This document shows positions 55,988 to 64,000 of a stretch of DNA of 64,000 bases, in pieces. Under the pieces are notes generated by a model, which had not been told where the DNA came from, did no database searches, and worked only from the letters and a program-made list of their open reading frames with translations. A program made the position numbers and the translations under genes. This stretch comes from Streptomyces rhizoryzae (GTDB lineage Bacteria > Actinomycetota > Actinomycetes > Streptomycetales > Streptomycetaceae). The first letter of the stretch is position 1, and each line of letters opens with the position of its first letter. Where the stretch lies: assembly GCF_023155275.1 (NCBI RefSeq), contig NZ_JALMUV010000025.1:47693-111692 (forward strand), read 5' to 3'.

Positions 55988-58258
55988 ATGCAACTCGCCG
56001 CGATCATCGTGTCGCTGGTTCTCATCGCGGTCGGCGTCGCGCTGTTCGGCCGTGCCATCCTGCAGATCTTCCGCCAGGTCCGGCTCGGCCAGCCCGTGCC
56101 CGCCGGCACCCGCACCGACCAGCCCGTGCAGCGCACGGCCACGCTGGCCAGGGAGTTCGTCGGGCACACCCGGATGAACCGCTGGGGCGTCGTCGGCGTC
56201 GCCCACTGGTTCGTGGCGGTGGGCTTCCTGACCCTGCTGCTGACGATCGTCAACGCCATCGGGCAGCTCTTCACGGCGGACTGGATCCTGCCGCTCATCG
56301 GCAACTGGCTCCCCTGGGAGCTGTGGGTCGAGGGCATGGGCACGCTGACGACCGTCGGCATCCTCGTCCTGATCGCCGTCCGGCAGCTGAACCGCCCGGG
56401 CGGCGCGGGCCGCAAGTCCCGCTTCGCCGGCTCCAACACCGGCCAGGCGTACTTCGTCGAGTCCGTCATCCTCATCGTCGGCATCTGCATCGTGACGCTG
56501 CACGCCCTGGAGGGCGCCCAGCACGGCGTGGACCACTACCAGGCCGCCTACTTCGTCACGTACCCGCTGGTCGCGGCGTTCAAGGGGCTCAGCGTCGGCA
56601 CGCTGCAGAACCTCACCTACCTGTTCGCCGGCGTCAAGATCGCGACCTCGTTCATCTGGATGATCACGGTCGCCCTCAAGACCGACATGGGCGTGGCCTG
56701 GCACCGCTTCCTGGCGTTCCCCAACATCTGGTTCAAGCGCGAGGCGGACGGCGGCACGGCGCTCGGCGCGCTCCAGCCGATGACCTCGGCGGGCAAGCCG
56801 ATCGACTTCGAGGACCCGGGCGAGGACGACCAGTTCGGCGTCTCCCAGATCGAGCACTTCTCCTGGAAGGGCCTGCTGGACTTCGCCACCTGCACCGAGT
56901 GCGGCCGCTGCCAGTCGCAGTGCCCGGCCTGGAACACCGGCAAGCCGCTCTCCCCGAAGCTGCTGATCATGTCGCTGCGGGACCACGCGCACGCCAAGGC
57001 GCCGTACCTGCTCGCCGGCGGCGGCACGACGGCGGAGGGCGAGGAGAAGGCGTCCGCGGAGCAGCTGACGGACGTCCCCGCCGCCGCCCTGGCCGAGGCC
57101 GCGCGCCCGCTGGTCGGCACCGCGGAGGAGAACGGCGTCATCGACCCGGACGTCCTGTGGTCCTGCACCACCTGCGGCGCCTGCGTCGAGCAGTGCCCGG
57201 TGGACATCGAGCACGTCGACCACATCGTCGACATGCGCCGCTACCAGGTCATGATCGAGTCCTCGTTCCCGTCCGAGGCGGGCACGATGCTGAAGAACCT
57301 GGAGAAGAAGGGCAACCCCTGGGGCCTGGCCAAGAAGCAGCGGCTGGCCTGGACCAAGGAGGTCGACTTCGAGGTCCCGGTCGTCGGCAAGGACATCGAG
57401 GACCTCTCCGAGGTCGACTACCTCTACTGGGTCGGCTGCGCCGGCGCCCTGGAGGACCGCGCCAAGAAGACCACCAAGGCGTTCGCCGAGCTGCTGCACA
57501 TCGCGGGCGTGAAGTTCGCGATCATGGGCGGCGACGAGGCGTGCACCGGTGACTCGGCCCGCCGCCTGGGCAACGAGTTCCTCTTCCAGCAGCTCGGCCA
57601 GCAGAACGTCGAGATGCTCAACACGGCCTTCGGCGAGGACACCGAGGACGAGTCCACCCGGAAGCCGAAGGCGTCGAAGAAGATCGTCGCGACCTGCCCG
57701 CACTGCCTCAACACGCTCGGCAACGAGTACCCGCAGCTCGGCGGCGACTACGAGGTCATCCACCACACCCAGCTGCTCCAGCACCTGGTGGACGAGGGCA
57801 GGCTGATCCCGGTCACCCCGGTCGAGGGCCTCATCACCTACCACGACCCGTGCTACCTGGGCCGCCACAACAAGATCTACACGCCCCCGCGCGAGATCAT
57901 CGGCAAGGTCCCGGGCCTGCGCAACGAGGAGATGCACCGCCACAAGGAGCGCGGCTTCTGCTGCGGCGCCGGCGGCGCCCGGATGTGGATGGAGGAGCGG
58001 ATCGGCAAGCGGATCAACAACGAGCGCGTCGACGAGGCCCTCTCCCTCAACCCCGACATCGTCTCCACCGCCTGCCCGTTCTGCCTGGTCATGCTGACCG
58101 ACTCGGTCAACGGCAAGAAGAACGACGGCCAGGCCAAGGAGTCGGTGCAGGTCGTGGACGTCGCCCAGCTGCTGCTGGACTCCGTCCGCACGCCGCTGGA
58201 CCCGCCGTCGGACGACGCGGAGCCCGCGGACGCGCCGGAGCCCGAGCCGGTGAAGTGA
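55988..58258 (+). CDS. Membrane Fe-S oxidoreductase related to heterodisulfide reductase / FadF
   Basis: A 756-residue protein with five membrane helices in the first ~230 residues (heme-b-like NarI fold; HWFVAVGF, LHALEGAQHGVDHY supply His) followed by two [4Fe-4S] motifs, CTECGRCQSQCPAW and CTTCGACVEQCPVD, and two CCG domains (CPHCLNTLGNEY and GFCCGAGGARMW, CPFCLVML). The same domain order occurs in actinobacterial electron-transfer proteins that pass electrons from acyl-CoA dehydrogenase flavoproteins to the quinone pool. ATG 55988 with GAGGAG seven bases upstream. Confidence 0.9.
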   Translation: MQLAAIIVSLVLIAVGVALFGRAILQIFRQVRLGQPVPAGTRTDQPVQRTATLAREFVGHTRMNRWGVVGVAHWFVAVGFLTLLLTIVNAIGQLFTADWILPLIGNWLPWELWVEGMGTLTTVGILVLIAVRQLNRPGGAGRKSRFAGSNTGQAYFVESVILIVGICIVTLHALEGAQHGVDHYQAAYFVTYPLVAAFKGLSVGTLQNLTYLFAGVKIATSFIWMITVALKTDMGVAWHRFLAFPNIWFKREADGGTALGALQPMTSAGKPIDFEDPGEDDQFGVSQIEHFSWKGLLDFATCTECGRCQSQCPAWNTGKPLSPKLLIMSLRDHAHAKAPYLLAGGGTTAEGEEKASAEQLTDVPAAALAEAARPLVGTAEENGVIDPDVLWSCTTCGACVEQCPVDIEHVDHIVDMRRYQVMIESSFPSEAGTMLKNLEKKGNPWGLAKKQRLAWTKEVDFEVPVVGKDIEDLSEVDYLYWVGCAGALEDRAKKTTKAFAELLHIAGVKFAIMGGDEACTGDSARRLGNEFLFQQLGQQNVEMLNTAFGEDTEDESTRKPKASKKIVATCPHCLNTLGNEYPQLGGDYEVIHHTQLLQHLVDEGRLIPVTPVEGLITYHDPCYLGRHNKIYTPPREIIGKVPGLRNEEMHRHKERGFCCGAGGARMWMEERIGKRINNERVDEALSLNPDIVSTACPFCLVMLTDSVNGKKNDGQAKESVQVVDVAQLLLDSVRTPLDPPSDDAEPADAPEPEPVK

Positions 58259-58409
58259 CCTGCGGCGGCGTCCCCGGCGGACGCCGCCGCACGGACGGCC
58301 GGTCCCGCGGTGCGCGGGGCCGGCCGTCCGGCTTCTCCCCCCGGCGGGCCCGGGCGCCCCGGCGGTAAAACCGGTTGCCCGGATCCGGCGCGGCGCCCAC
58401 GATGGCCGG

Positions 58410-58991
58410 ATGACGGACAGGGGCGGGGACACGCAGCGGGCCGGGACGGCCGGACCGGCACACCGGGCGGGGCAGGACGGACCGGCCGCGCCGGCCGGGC
58501 AGGGCACCGCGGACGCCGAGGTGCGGCCCGCCCGGCCCGCCGACGCCGCCGCGATCGCCGCCGTCCACCAGGAGTCCCGGCGGGTCGCCATGCCCTACCT
58601 GCCGCCGGCCCGGCGCAGCCACGCCGAGGTCACCCGCTGGATCCAGGACGTCGTGCTGCCCTCCTGCCGCACCGTCGTCGCCGTCCGCGGCACCGAGGTC
58701 CTCGGCTACGCCGCCGTCGAGGGCGACCTGCTCGACCAGCTCTACCTCCGCCCGGACGTCCGCCGGACCGGCCTCGGCAGCCGGCTGCTGGCCGAGGCCC
58801 GGCGGCTCTCCCCCGGCGGCCTGACCCTGCACGTCTTCCAACTCAACACCGAGGCCCGGGCGTTCTACGCCCGGCACGGCTTCCGGGTGGTGGCCACCGA
58901 CGACGGCGGCGCCAACATGGAGGGCCTGCCGCAGCTGACCCTGCGCTGGACCCCGGAGCCCGGCCCCAAAACCCCTCCGGGTACCCCCTAG
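58410..58991 (+). CDS. GNAT N-acetyltransferase
   Basis: A 193-residue protein. After an Ala/Gly-rich start (residues 1-36) comes a GNAT fold: VRPARPADAAAIAAVHQES, VRGTEVLGYAAVEGDLLDQLYLRPD and RRTGLGSRLLAEARRL, the acetyl-CoA pyrophosphate loop (RxxGxG/A), then TEARAFYARHGFRVV. The acceptor is unknown. It stands alone, 150 bases after the Fe-S gene. Confidence 0.88.
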   Translation: MTDRGGDTQRAGTAGPAHRAGQDGPAAPAGQGTADAEVRPARPADAAAIAAVHQESRRVAMPYLPPARRSHAEVTRWIQDVVLPSCRTVVAVRGTEVLGYAAVEGDLLDQLYLRPDVRRTGLGSRLLAEARRLSPGGLTLHVFQLNTEARAFYARHGFRVVATDDGGANMEGLPQLTLRWTPEPGPKTPPGTP

Positions 58992-59074
58992 GGGATGTCA
59001 CAGCTCGGCACCGAACCCCCTCCGGCCGCCCGCTGGGGCCCCCCGCTCCGCCCGGACCAGGTACTTTCGAAGGC

Positions 59075-60025
59075 GTGGCTGGATTCAGGATGGGGCGCGG
59101 ACAGGATCCGCGCGCCGCGCAGGACGCACCGCAGACCGTGCAGCAGGGCCCGCCCGGGTACGGCCCGCCGGCGGCGCCGTACGGGCAGCAGCCCGCGGCA
59201 CCGCACGCGCCGTGGCAGCCGGCACCGCAGCCGTACGCCGCCCAGGGCGGTCCGGTCGCCCACGGGCAGCCGGAGTACTTCGGCGACGGCGGCTACGAGC
59301 CCCAGGGCCCCGCGTACGCCCCCTACGACGCCCGGGACAACGCCCCGGGCCACACCCAGCAGTTCAGCGTCGGCGACGTCCCGGACCCCTACGGACCGGG
59401 CGGCGGCGGCCCCGGCGGCGGTGACGATCGGTACGCCGAGGGCGGCACCTACCGCGCCGGCGGGCCCAGCGCGGTACCGGCCGGCCCGCGGCTGCCCTGG
59501 AAGCAGCTGCTGTCCGGCATCGTGCTGCGCCCCACGCCCACCTTCTGGCAGATGCGGGACCACCCGGTGTGGGCCCCGGCGCTGCTGGTCGCGTTCGGCT
59601 ACGGCCTGCTCGCGGTCTTCGGCTTCGACAAGGCCCGCGAGGACGTGCTCAACGCCACCCTGGGCAACAGCATCCCCTGGGTGCTGATCACCGCGGTGAT
59701 GTTCATCGTCGGCAGCCTGATCCTGGGCGCGGTCACCCACACCATGGCCCGCCAGCTGGGCGGCGACGGCGCCTGGCAGCCGACCGTCGGCCTGTCCATG
59801 CTGATCATGGCGATCCCGGACGTGCCGCGGCTGCTCTTCGCGATGTTCCTGGGCGGCGACAGCACCCTGGTCCAGATCCTGGGGTGGGCCACCTGGCTCG
59901 CCACCGGCTACCTCCTGACCTCCATGGTCAGCAAGTCGCACGACCTGCCGTGGCCCAAGGCGCTGGGCGCCGCCGCGATCCAGCTGGTCGCACTGCTGGC
60001 CCTGGTCAAGCTCGGCACGCTGTAA
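59075..60025 (+). CDS. Yip1-family membrane protein
   Basis: A 316-residue protein. The first ~130 residues are a Pro/Gln/Gly/Tyr-rich cytoplasmic segment (AAQDAPQTVQQGPPGYGPP); the C-terminal half is the Yip1 domain with about four to five helices (LRPTPTFWQMRDHPVWAPALLVA, then helices to GAAAIQLVALLALVKLG). Bacterial Yip1 proteins have no fixed role. The frame runs on upstream; GTG 59075 (VAGFRMGRGQ) is favoured as the family start, ATG 59090 is possible. Confidence 0.83.
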   Translation: MAGFRMGRGQDPRAAQDAPQTVQQGPPGYGPPAAPYGQQPAAPHAPWQPAPQPYAAQGGPVAHGQPEYFGDGGYEPQGPAYAPYDARDNAPGHTQQFSVGDVPDPYGPGGGGPGGGDDRYAEGGTYRAGGPSAVPAGPRLPWKQLLSGIVLRPTPTFWQMRDHPVWAPALLVAFGYGLLAVFGFDKAREDVLNATLGNSIPWVLITAVMFIVGSLILGAVTHTMARQLGGDGAWQPTVGLSMLIMAIPDVPRLLFAMFLGGDSTLVQILGWATWLATGYLLTSMVSKSHDLPWPKALGAAAIQLVALLALVKLGTL

Positions 60026-60050
60026 CGGGCGCGGCGGTCCGGCCCGTGTA

Positions 60051-60097
60051 CGAGGGGCCCGTCCCGGGAGCACACCGCTCCCGGGACGGGCCCCTCG
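60051..60097. terminator. Bidirectional terminator, 20-bp perfect stem
   Basis: CGAGGGGCCCGTCCCGGGAG (60051-60070) and its exact complement (60078-60097) enclose CACACCG. It serves the Yip1 gene and the convergent SGNH hydrolase gene. Confidence 0.92.
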
Positions 60098-60113
60098 CCC
60101 GTACGGCGACCGG

Positions 60114-61688
60114 TCAGGCGAACCGCTGGCCCGCCGTCCCGTCGCACTTCTGGAGCCGCAGCGGCTCCTTCGCCCCGGCCAGCGCCAGGCACAGCGCGGG
60201 CGCGGCGGCCGGCCGCAGGGTGCCGCCGTCCCGGACGAACCGCTGGTTGGCCGCGCCCGAGCAGCTCCACAGCACCAGCGCGGCACCGGCCTCGTACCGG
60301 GCGCCGGGCACGTCCAGGCACCGCGCCTGGGTCAGCTCCACATGCAGCGACCCGCGCTCCTGGTCGTACCACCAGCCCTGGTTGCGCTGCCCGTGGCAGT
60401 CCCAGCCGCCGACCGCCGTCCCGTTGCGGGACAGTCCTCCGGTGGCGTCCACGCAGGTGCCGGTCGCGGCGTTCTTCAGCGGCCGGTAGGCGTCGTCCCA
60501 GGCACCGGGGTACAGCTGCGGCCGCCCGGTGTCCGCCGGGTCGGCGCAGGACGCCTCGCGCAGCCGCGGGTCCGCGTACAGCTGGGTCAGGCAGGACGCG
60601 AACGCGGCGTGCCCGCGGACGTTGGGGTGGAAGGACTGGCGGACCGAATTGGCGTCCGGCGGGAAGGGGTTGGTGACGTTGACGTACAGCCCGCGGGCCC
60701 AGGTGTCGGCCATGCACACCTCGTGCCCGTGGAAGAGCCGGGAGGCGTCGAGGTAGGTGGCGCCGGTGTCCTGCGCCGCCTTGCGGACGCCCCGCTCGAA
60801 GGCCGGCACCGCGGCGTTCCGCCCCCAGCCGGCGTCCGAGGTGTAGCCCGTGCACCCGCCCGGCAGCTTGCCGGGGTAGTGCGGGTTGTCCTCCACGTCC
60901 GGCCCGATCGGGCTCGGGTACGCCATCACCACCAGCCGGTAGTCGCCGTCGGCGTACCCGGCGTCCCGCATCACGGTCCGCAGGTCCCGCACGGTCGCCT
61001 CGACCTTGGGCACCAGTCCGTCGACCCGGGCCTGCCAGCCCGGCTGGTACTTCGGCTCGCAGGTCCCCTGGAGCAGGAACCAGCGCTCCACGCAGTCGGT
61101 CATCACCGGCCCGAACTGGAGGTCGTCGTTGGCGCCGGCCACCAGCAGCACCATTTTCAGCCGGGTGTTGCGGGCCGCCACCGCCAGGCTGTCGCTCTGC
61201 ACCAGCTCGTCGGGGTACTGCTTGCTGCCGCCGATCCGGATGTTGCCGGTGTACGCGCCCGAGCAGGCGGCGTTGTACGTCACGTCCGCGGCGATCCCGG
61301 TCCGGTGGATGGCCGCGTCGGGCGACCGGTGGCACCAGTTGTCCGGCCCGTCGGTGCCCGGCTCGTACGTGCCCACGCCCTCGCCGGAGATCTCGCTGTC
61401 GCCCAGCGAGATCAGCGAGGTCTTCCGCTCGGCCAGCGGCCGCACCGCGGTGTCGCCGCCGTACAGCTTCGCCGCCTCGCGGGCCCGGACCCGCTCCAGT
61501 TCCGGCGCCAGCGGCGTCGCGGCCGGGCGGCCGGCCGCCGCCCCCGCGGCCACCGCCGGCCCGCCGGCGGACGGCCCGGCGGCGCTCGCCCCGCCCGCCG
61601 TCACCGTGAAGGCCGCGGTCAGCACCGCCGCCGATAGCGCGACGGCGGCCCGCAGCCGCCGTCCTCGCCCGCGTCTCGCCCGCCCCAT
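60114..61688 (-). CDS. Secreted SGNH/GDSL hydrolase with C-terminal ricin-type lectin domain
   Basis: A 524-residue exported enzyme: signal peptide at residues 1-42 (basic start RARRGRGRRLR, Ala-rich core, ASA cleavage), SGNH hydrolase domain (about 75-370; nucleophile in LISLGDSEISGEG, the AGANDDLQ block and the FHPNVRGH catalytic His) and a ricin-B/QXW lectin domain (about 380-524; NQGWWYDQ, NQRFVRDG, GQRFA repeats). The pair suggests attack on an acetylated or esterified polysaccharide outside the cell. The ATG follows GGGAGGCCCC. Several Cys pairs fit an exported protein. Confidence 0.9.
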   Translation of the reverse strand: MGRARRGRGRRLRAAVALSAAVLTAAFTVTAGGASAAGPSAGGPAVAAGAAAGRPAATPLAPELERVRAREAAKLYGGDTAVRPLAERKTSLISLGDSEISGEGVGTYEPGTDGPDNWCHRSPDAAIHRTGIAADVTYNAACSGAYTGNIRIGGSKQYPDELVQSDSLAVAARNTRLKMVLLVAGANDDLQFGPVMTDCVERWFLLQGTCEPKYQPGWQARVDGLVPKVEATVRDLRTVMRDAGYADGDYRLVVMAYPSPIGPDVEDNPHYPGKLPGGCTGYTSDAGWGRNAAVPAFERGVRKAAQDTGATYLDASRLFHGHEVCMADTWARGLYVNVTNPFPPDANSVRQSFHPNVRGHAAFASCLTQLYADPRLREASCADPADTGRPQLYPGAWDDAYRPLKNAATGTCVDATGGLSRNGTAVGGWDCHGQRNQGWWYDQERGSLHVELTQARCLDVPGARYEAGAALVLWSCSGAANQRFVRDGGTLRPAAAPALCLALAGAKEPLRLQKCDGTAGQRFA

Positions 61689-61790
61689 GGGGCCTCCCTC
61701 CGGTCTGCTGTTACCGCCGGTTTCTACTCGGAGGTAGCGACCGGTGGAACAGCCGGGACCGAAGTGGCCGGAACGCGCGCCACAAAACAC

Positions 61791-61819
61791 CGCGAGCCCG
61801 CCGAAAAGGCGGGCTCGCG
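61791..61819 (-). terminator. Terminator of the phosphoribosyltransferase gene
   Basis: A 12-bp stem, CGCGAGCCCGCC with GGCGGGCTCGCG, closes on GAAAA, 21 bases past the stop. Confidence 0.85.
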
Positions 61820-61839
61820 CACCGGACCGGCAGCGGCCG

Positions 61840-62337
61840 TCAGGCGTCCAGGATCTGGCCCTCGCGCCGGACCACCGGCGGCTCCACGCTCCAGGGGAAG
61901 TTGATCCAGTCGTCCGTGCGCTTCCAGACGTACTCGCACTTCACCAGCGACTGCGACTTCTCGTAGATCACCGCGCTGCGCACCTCGGCGACGGTCCCCT
62001 GGCAGAAGTCGTGCACCAGCTTCAGCGTCTTGCCGGTGTCGGCGACGTCGTCGGCGATCAGCACCTTCTTGTCCGAGAAGTCGATCGCGTTGGGCACCGG
62101 CGCCAGCATCACCGGCATCTCCAGGGTGGTGCCGACCCCGGTGTAGAACTCCACATTCACCAGGTGAATGTTCTTGCAGTCCAGCGCGTACGCCAGCCCG
62201 CCGGCCACGAACACCCCGCCGCGGGCGATCGACAGCACGATGTCGGGCTCGTACCCGTCATCCGCGATCGTCTGCGCCAGTTCCCGGATCGCTCCGCCGA
62301 ACCGCTCGTACGTCAGGTTCTCCCGCACGTCACCCAC
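61840..62337 (-). CDS. Purine-type phosphoribosyltransferase
   Basis: A 165-residue type I phosphoribosyltransferase. The PRPP loop is VLIADDVADTGKTLKLV (about residues 92-108), with SIARGGVFVAGGLAYAL for the phosphate site before it. Size and sequence resemble xanthine/guanine salvage enzymes (Gpt-like). The substrate base is not certain. It is next to dcd on the same strand (72-base gap), a nucleotide-metabolism pair. GTG 62337. Confidence 0.85.
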   Translation of the reverse strand: MGDVRENLTYERFGGAIRELAQTIADDGYEPDIVLSIARGGVFVAGGLAYALDCKNIHLVNVEFYTGVGTTLEMPVMLAPVPNAIDFSDKKVLIADDVADTGKTLKLVHDFCQGTVAEVRSAVIYEKSQSLVKCEYVWKRTDDWINFPWSVEPPVVRREGQILDA

Positions 62338-62409
62338 GACTCTCCCAGACCTTCTCTTCGCCTCCGGGGCCCGCAGCGGCCCCCGCCTCGCACCTGCGCG
62401 CGAGCTGCC

Positions 62410-62985
62410 TCACACCTGCGTACGGTGGAAATTCTTGAACGACCGGGACGGGGTCGGCCCCCGCTGTCCCTGATACCGCGAGCCGTAGCGCTCGCTGCCG
62501 TAGGGGTGCTCCGCCGGCGAGGTCAGCCGGAACATGCACAGCTGCCCGATCTTCATGCCCGGCCACAGCTTGATCGGCAGCGTGGCGACATTGCTCAGCT
62601 CCAGCGTCACGTGCCCGCTGAACCCCGGGTCGATGAACCCGGCGGTCGAGTGCGTCAGCAGCCCCAGCCGCCCCAGGCTGGACTTCCCCTCCAGCCGCGA
62701 GGCGATGTCGTCCGGCAGGCTGATGACCTCGTACGTGGAGGCCAGCACGAACTCGCCGGGGTGCAGGATGAACGCCTCGTCGCCCTCCGGCACGACCTCG
62801 CGGGTCAGGTCGGACTGCTCGACGGCGGGATCGATGTGCGGGTAGCGGTGATTCTCGAACACCCGGAAATAGCGGTCCAGCCGCACATCGATGCTGGACG
62901 GCTGCACCATCGACTCGTCGTAGGGATCGATGCGCACCCGACCGGCGTCGATCTCGGCCCGGATGTCCTTGTCTGAGAGAAGCAC
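62410..62985 (-). CDS. dcd: dCTP deaminase
   Basis: The 191-residue trimeric enzyme converts dCTP to dUTP for thymidylate synthesis. It starts VLLSDKDIRAEIDAGRVRI and has the family blocks QPSSIDVRLDRYFRVF, EFVLASTYEVISLPDDIASRLEGKSSLGRLGL and TAGFIDPGFSGHVTLELSN with the catalytic Glu. The C-terminal FHRTQV is short. GTG 62985 matches the family start; the frame is open upstream. Confidence 0.96.
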   Translation of the reverse strand: MLLSDKDIRAEIDAGRVRIDPYDESMVQPSSIDVRLDRYFRVFENHRYPHIDPAVEQSDLTREVVPEGDEAFILHPGEFVLASTYEVISLPDDIASRLEGKSSLGRLGLLTHSTAGFIDPGFSGHVTLELSNVATLPIKLWPGMKIGQLCMFRLTSPAEHPYGSERYGSRYQGQRGPTPSRSFKNFHRTQV

Positions 62986-63147
62986 GCAGACGAGGATACG
63001 CGCCCGCACACCACCCTCCGCACGACGAGGGCCCGGCCCCACCGGGGACCGGGCCACTGCGCCCTCACCTCCGCGGCCCCGCCCCGCACCCCGGCGAAGA
63101 TCCACCACGCCGGGGCTCCGGGGACCGGGAACCGCGCACGACCGCCG

Positions 63148-63306
63148 CTACCGCTTGGCGTGCTCCACCGGCACCGAGTGCCGCAGCCGAGCACAGCGCG
63201 GGCAGCGCAGCAACCGCCCGGGACCGAGCCGGTCGGTGGTCTGCATGGGGAACGAAGCGGTGCTGAACACGTGCCCCTCGGCACAACGTACGACGGTGCG
63301 CTCCAT
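63148..63306 (-). CDS. 52-residue zinc-ribbon-like protein
   Basis: A short gene reading MERTVVRCAEGHVFSTASFP, then a linker, then LLRCPRCARLRHSVPVEH and a basic end. CAEGH and CPRC can provide a Cys/His zinc site. The stop is TAG at 63148. Small conserved proteins of this kind are frequent in actinobacteria; function unknown. It has no ribosome site of note (GGGAGAGGG six bases before the ATG is good). Confidence 0.75.
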   Translation of the reverse strand: MERTVVRCAEGHVFSTASFPMQTTDRLGPGRLLRCPRCARLRHSVPVEHAKR

Positions 63307-63483
63307 CAAGTCCCTCTCCCAACTGCGTGGACAACAAAAGCCACATTAGGGGATGAACTGGGCGGCCTCGCAGGCGGCACTCCGACGCCCCACCGTACGC
63401 CTCAACTCCCGCCCCCCGCACCCGCGTACCGCCCCCGGCGACCTCCCCGCGACCCCTGCCCCCGCCCCCCCGGACATGCCGAA

Positions 63484-63512
63484 TGCACCGCAACGCGGCG
63501 ATGGGGTAGAGT
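63484..63512 (+). promoter_or_regulatory. Promoter for tRNA-Gly(CCC)
   Basis: TGCACC (63484-63489) and TAGAGT (63507-63512) with a 17-base spacer, using the same -10 hexamer as the other tRNA-Gly promoters in the window. Confidence 0.6.
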
Positions 63513-63565
63513 GTGCGACGACGCTCCGCCTCCAGGCTGGTTCCCACCAGTCCGGGCGGTGTTAC

Positions 63566-63636
63566 GCGGGTGTAGTTTAATGGTAGAACATGAGCTTCCC
63601 AAGCTCAGAGCGCGGGTTCGATTCCCGTCACCCGCT
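63566..63636 (+). tRNA. tRNA-Gly, anticodon CCC
   Basis: Acceptor GCGGGTG/CACCCGC, D loop with GG (AATGGTA), anticodon stem TGAGC/GCTCA with loop TTCCCAA, anticodon CCC (63598-63600), T arm with GTTCGATTC. Discriminator T63636 followed by an encoded CCA (63637-63639). A normal elongator tRNA, in contrast to the TCC gene at 9731. Confidence 0.95.
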
Positions 63637-63644
63637 CCATATGG

Positions 63645-63671
63645 AAGCCCCAGGTCAGTGGCCTGGGGCTT
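63645..63671 (+). terminator. Terminator of tRNA-Gly(CCC)
   Basis: AAGCCCCAGG pairs with CCTGGGGCTT around a 7-base loop, followed by the T-rich TTACTTATTGT, the most canonical intrinsic terminator in the window. Confidence 0.88.
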
Positions 63672-63959
63672 TACTTATTGTCTAGACACGCGTGCCCTCC
63701 GCGTGCCCCAACCCAGCAGGAATCAGCGGGCTACGGAGCAACGGGGCGCCCTCAAACCCCCGCCGCCAGCCGCCCATCTCGAATGGCGAGACGGGATTCA
63801 TGTGACGTGTACCACCGAAGCGTCGAATAATTGCCGACTTGCGCTTGCGAAGTGCACCGGTTTCGGGCTTTGGGTAGCGCTCGTCAGTGACCAACTGGCC
63901 TACTGGTGCCCGGAGATAAGACGTCGTTTCTGATGGCGTGATCGCTCGTTGAGCCGTGC
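63672..63959. other. Lower-GC stretch between tRNA-Gly(CCC) and the IS element
   Basis: About 290 bases with visibly lower GC than the rest of the window and no supportable gene. Composition and position downstream of a tRNA suggest acquired DNA or an old integration scar. No repeat of the tRNA 3' end was seen within the window. Confidence 0.45.
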
Positions 63960-64000
63960 ATGACGGATCTGGTGAAGCGGTTGGTGCCGGACGAGCTGTG
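63960..64000 (+). mobile_element. IS transposase, first codons (IS5-like family)
   Basis: The last 41 bases encode MTDLVKRLVPDEL and continue off the window. This start is typical of Streptomyces IS5/IS112-type transposases (M-x-D-L-V-x-R-L-V-P-D-E-L-W). The left terminal repeat should lie within the roughly 30 bases before the ATG but cannot be set from one end. Confidence 0.72.

Noticed and set aside
63160..63933. Plus-strand open frame of 257 codons across tRNA-Gly(CCC)
   Set aside because: It overlaps a tRNA, its terminator and the antisense 52-residue gene, and encodes no recognisable domain.

Overview
The window is chromosomal DNA from a Streptomyces-type actinomycete. The base composition is very GC-rich, many genes start with GTG, and the gene set is the characteristic core one: a dispersed purine cluster, lsr2-like, dnaK-grpE-dnaJ-hspR, clpB and an Lsr2/HspR/ParB style of control. 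Two near-canonical parS sites place the region in the origin-proximal core of the chromosome. No secondary-metabolite cluster and no CRISPR array was seen.

Left part (1-20 kb): the de novo purine genes purM (cut by the left edge), purF, purL-purQ-purS, purC and purD, interrupted by a Tat-exported sulfatase, a DinB/maleylpyruvate-isomerase-like protein, an M23 peptidase, an Lsr2 paralogue (lsrL), three glycine tRNA genes, an MFS exporter with a divergent LysR regulator, a dimethylformamidase-like protein and an M48-like membrane protein that has lost its zinc motif. One tRNA-Gly (TCC) has lost both the GG of the D loop and the TTC of the T loop, an architecture reported for the peptidoglycan-dedicated glycine tRNAs of staphylococci.

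Middle part (19-34 kb): a SLATT membrane protein, a GntR regulator next to a class III aminotransferase, a VTC-domain protein, a receptor-type Ser/Thr kinase, purA, a degenerate diacylglycerol-kinase-like protein, a two-component system and a compact, overlapping kynA-kynU-kynB operon that takes tryptophan to anthranilate.

Right part (34-64 kb): an MFS pump, class II fructose-bisphosphate aldolase, the parS pair, pyrE, an aldose epimerase, a membrane-bound spermidine-synthase-like protein, a His/Cys/Gly-rich small membrane protein, an aminotransferase, a PIG-V-like mannosyltransferase, clpB, then hspR-dnaJ-grpE-dnaK. HspR operators (HAIR) precede both clpB and dnaK, so HspR made from the last gene of the dnaK operon closes a feedback loop on both transcription units. 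Beyond dnaK are a membrane Fe-S oxidoreductase, a GNAT, a Yip1-family protein, a secreted SGNH hydrolase with a lectin domain, a purine phosphoribosyltransferase, dcd, a tiny zinc-ribbon protein, and a tRNA-Gly(CCC) next to the first codons of an IS transposase at the right edge.

The nucleotide theme is strong: purM, F, L, Q, S, C, D and A, pyrE, dcd and a salvage phosphoribosyltransferase all lie within 63 kb. Most gene ends carry clear GC-rich hairpins, which makes the transcription units easy to delimit.
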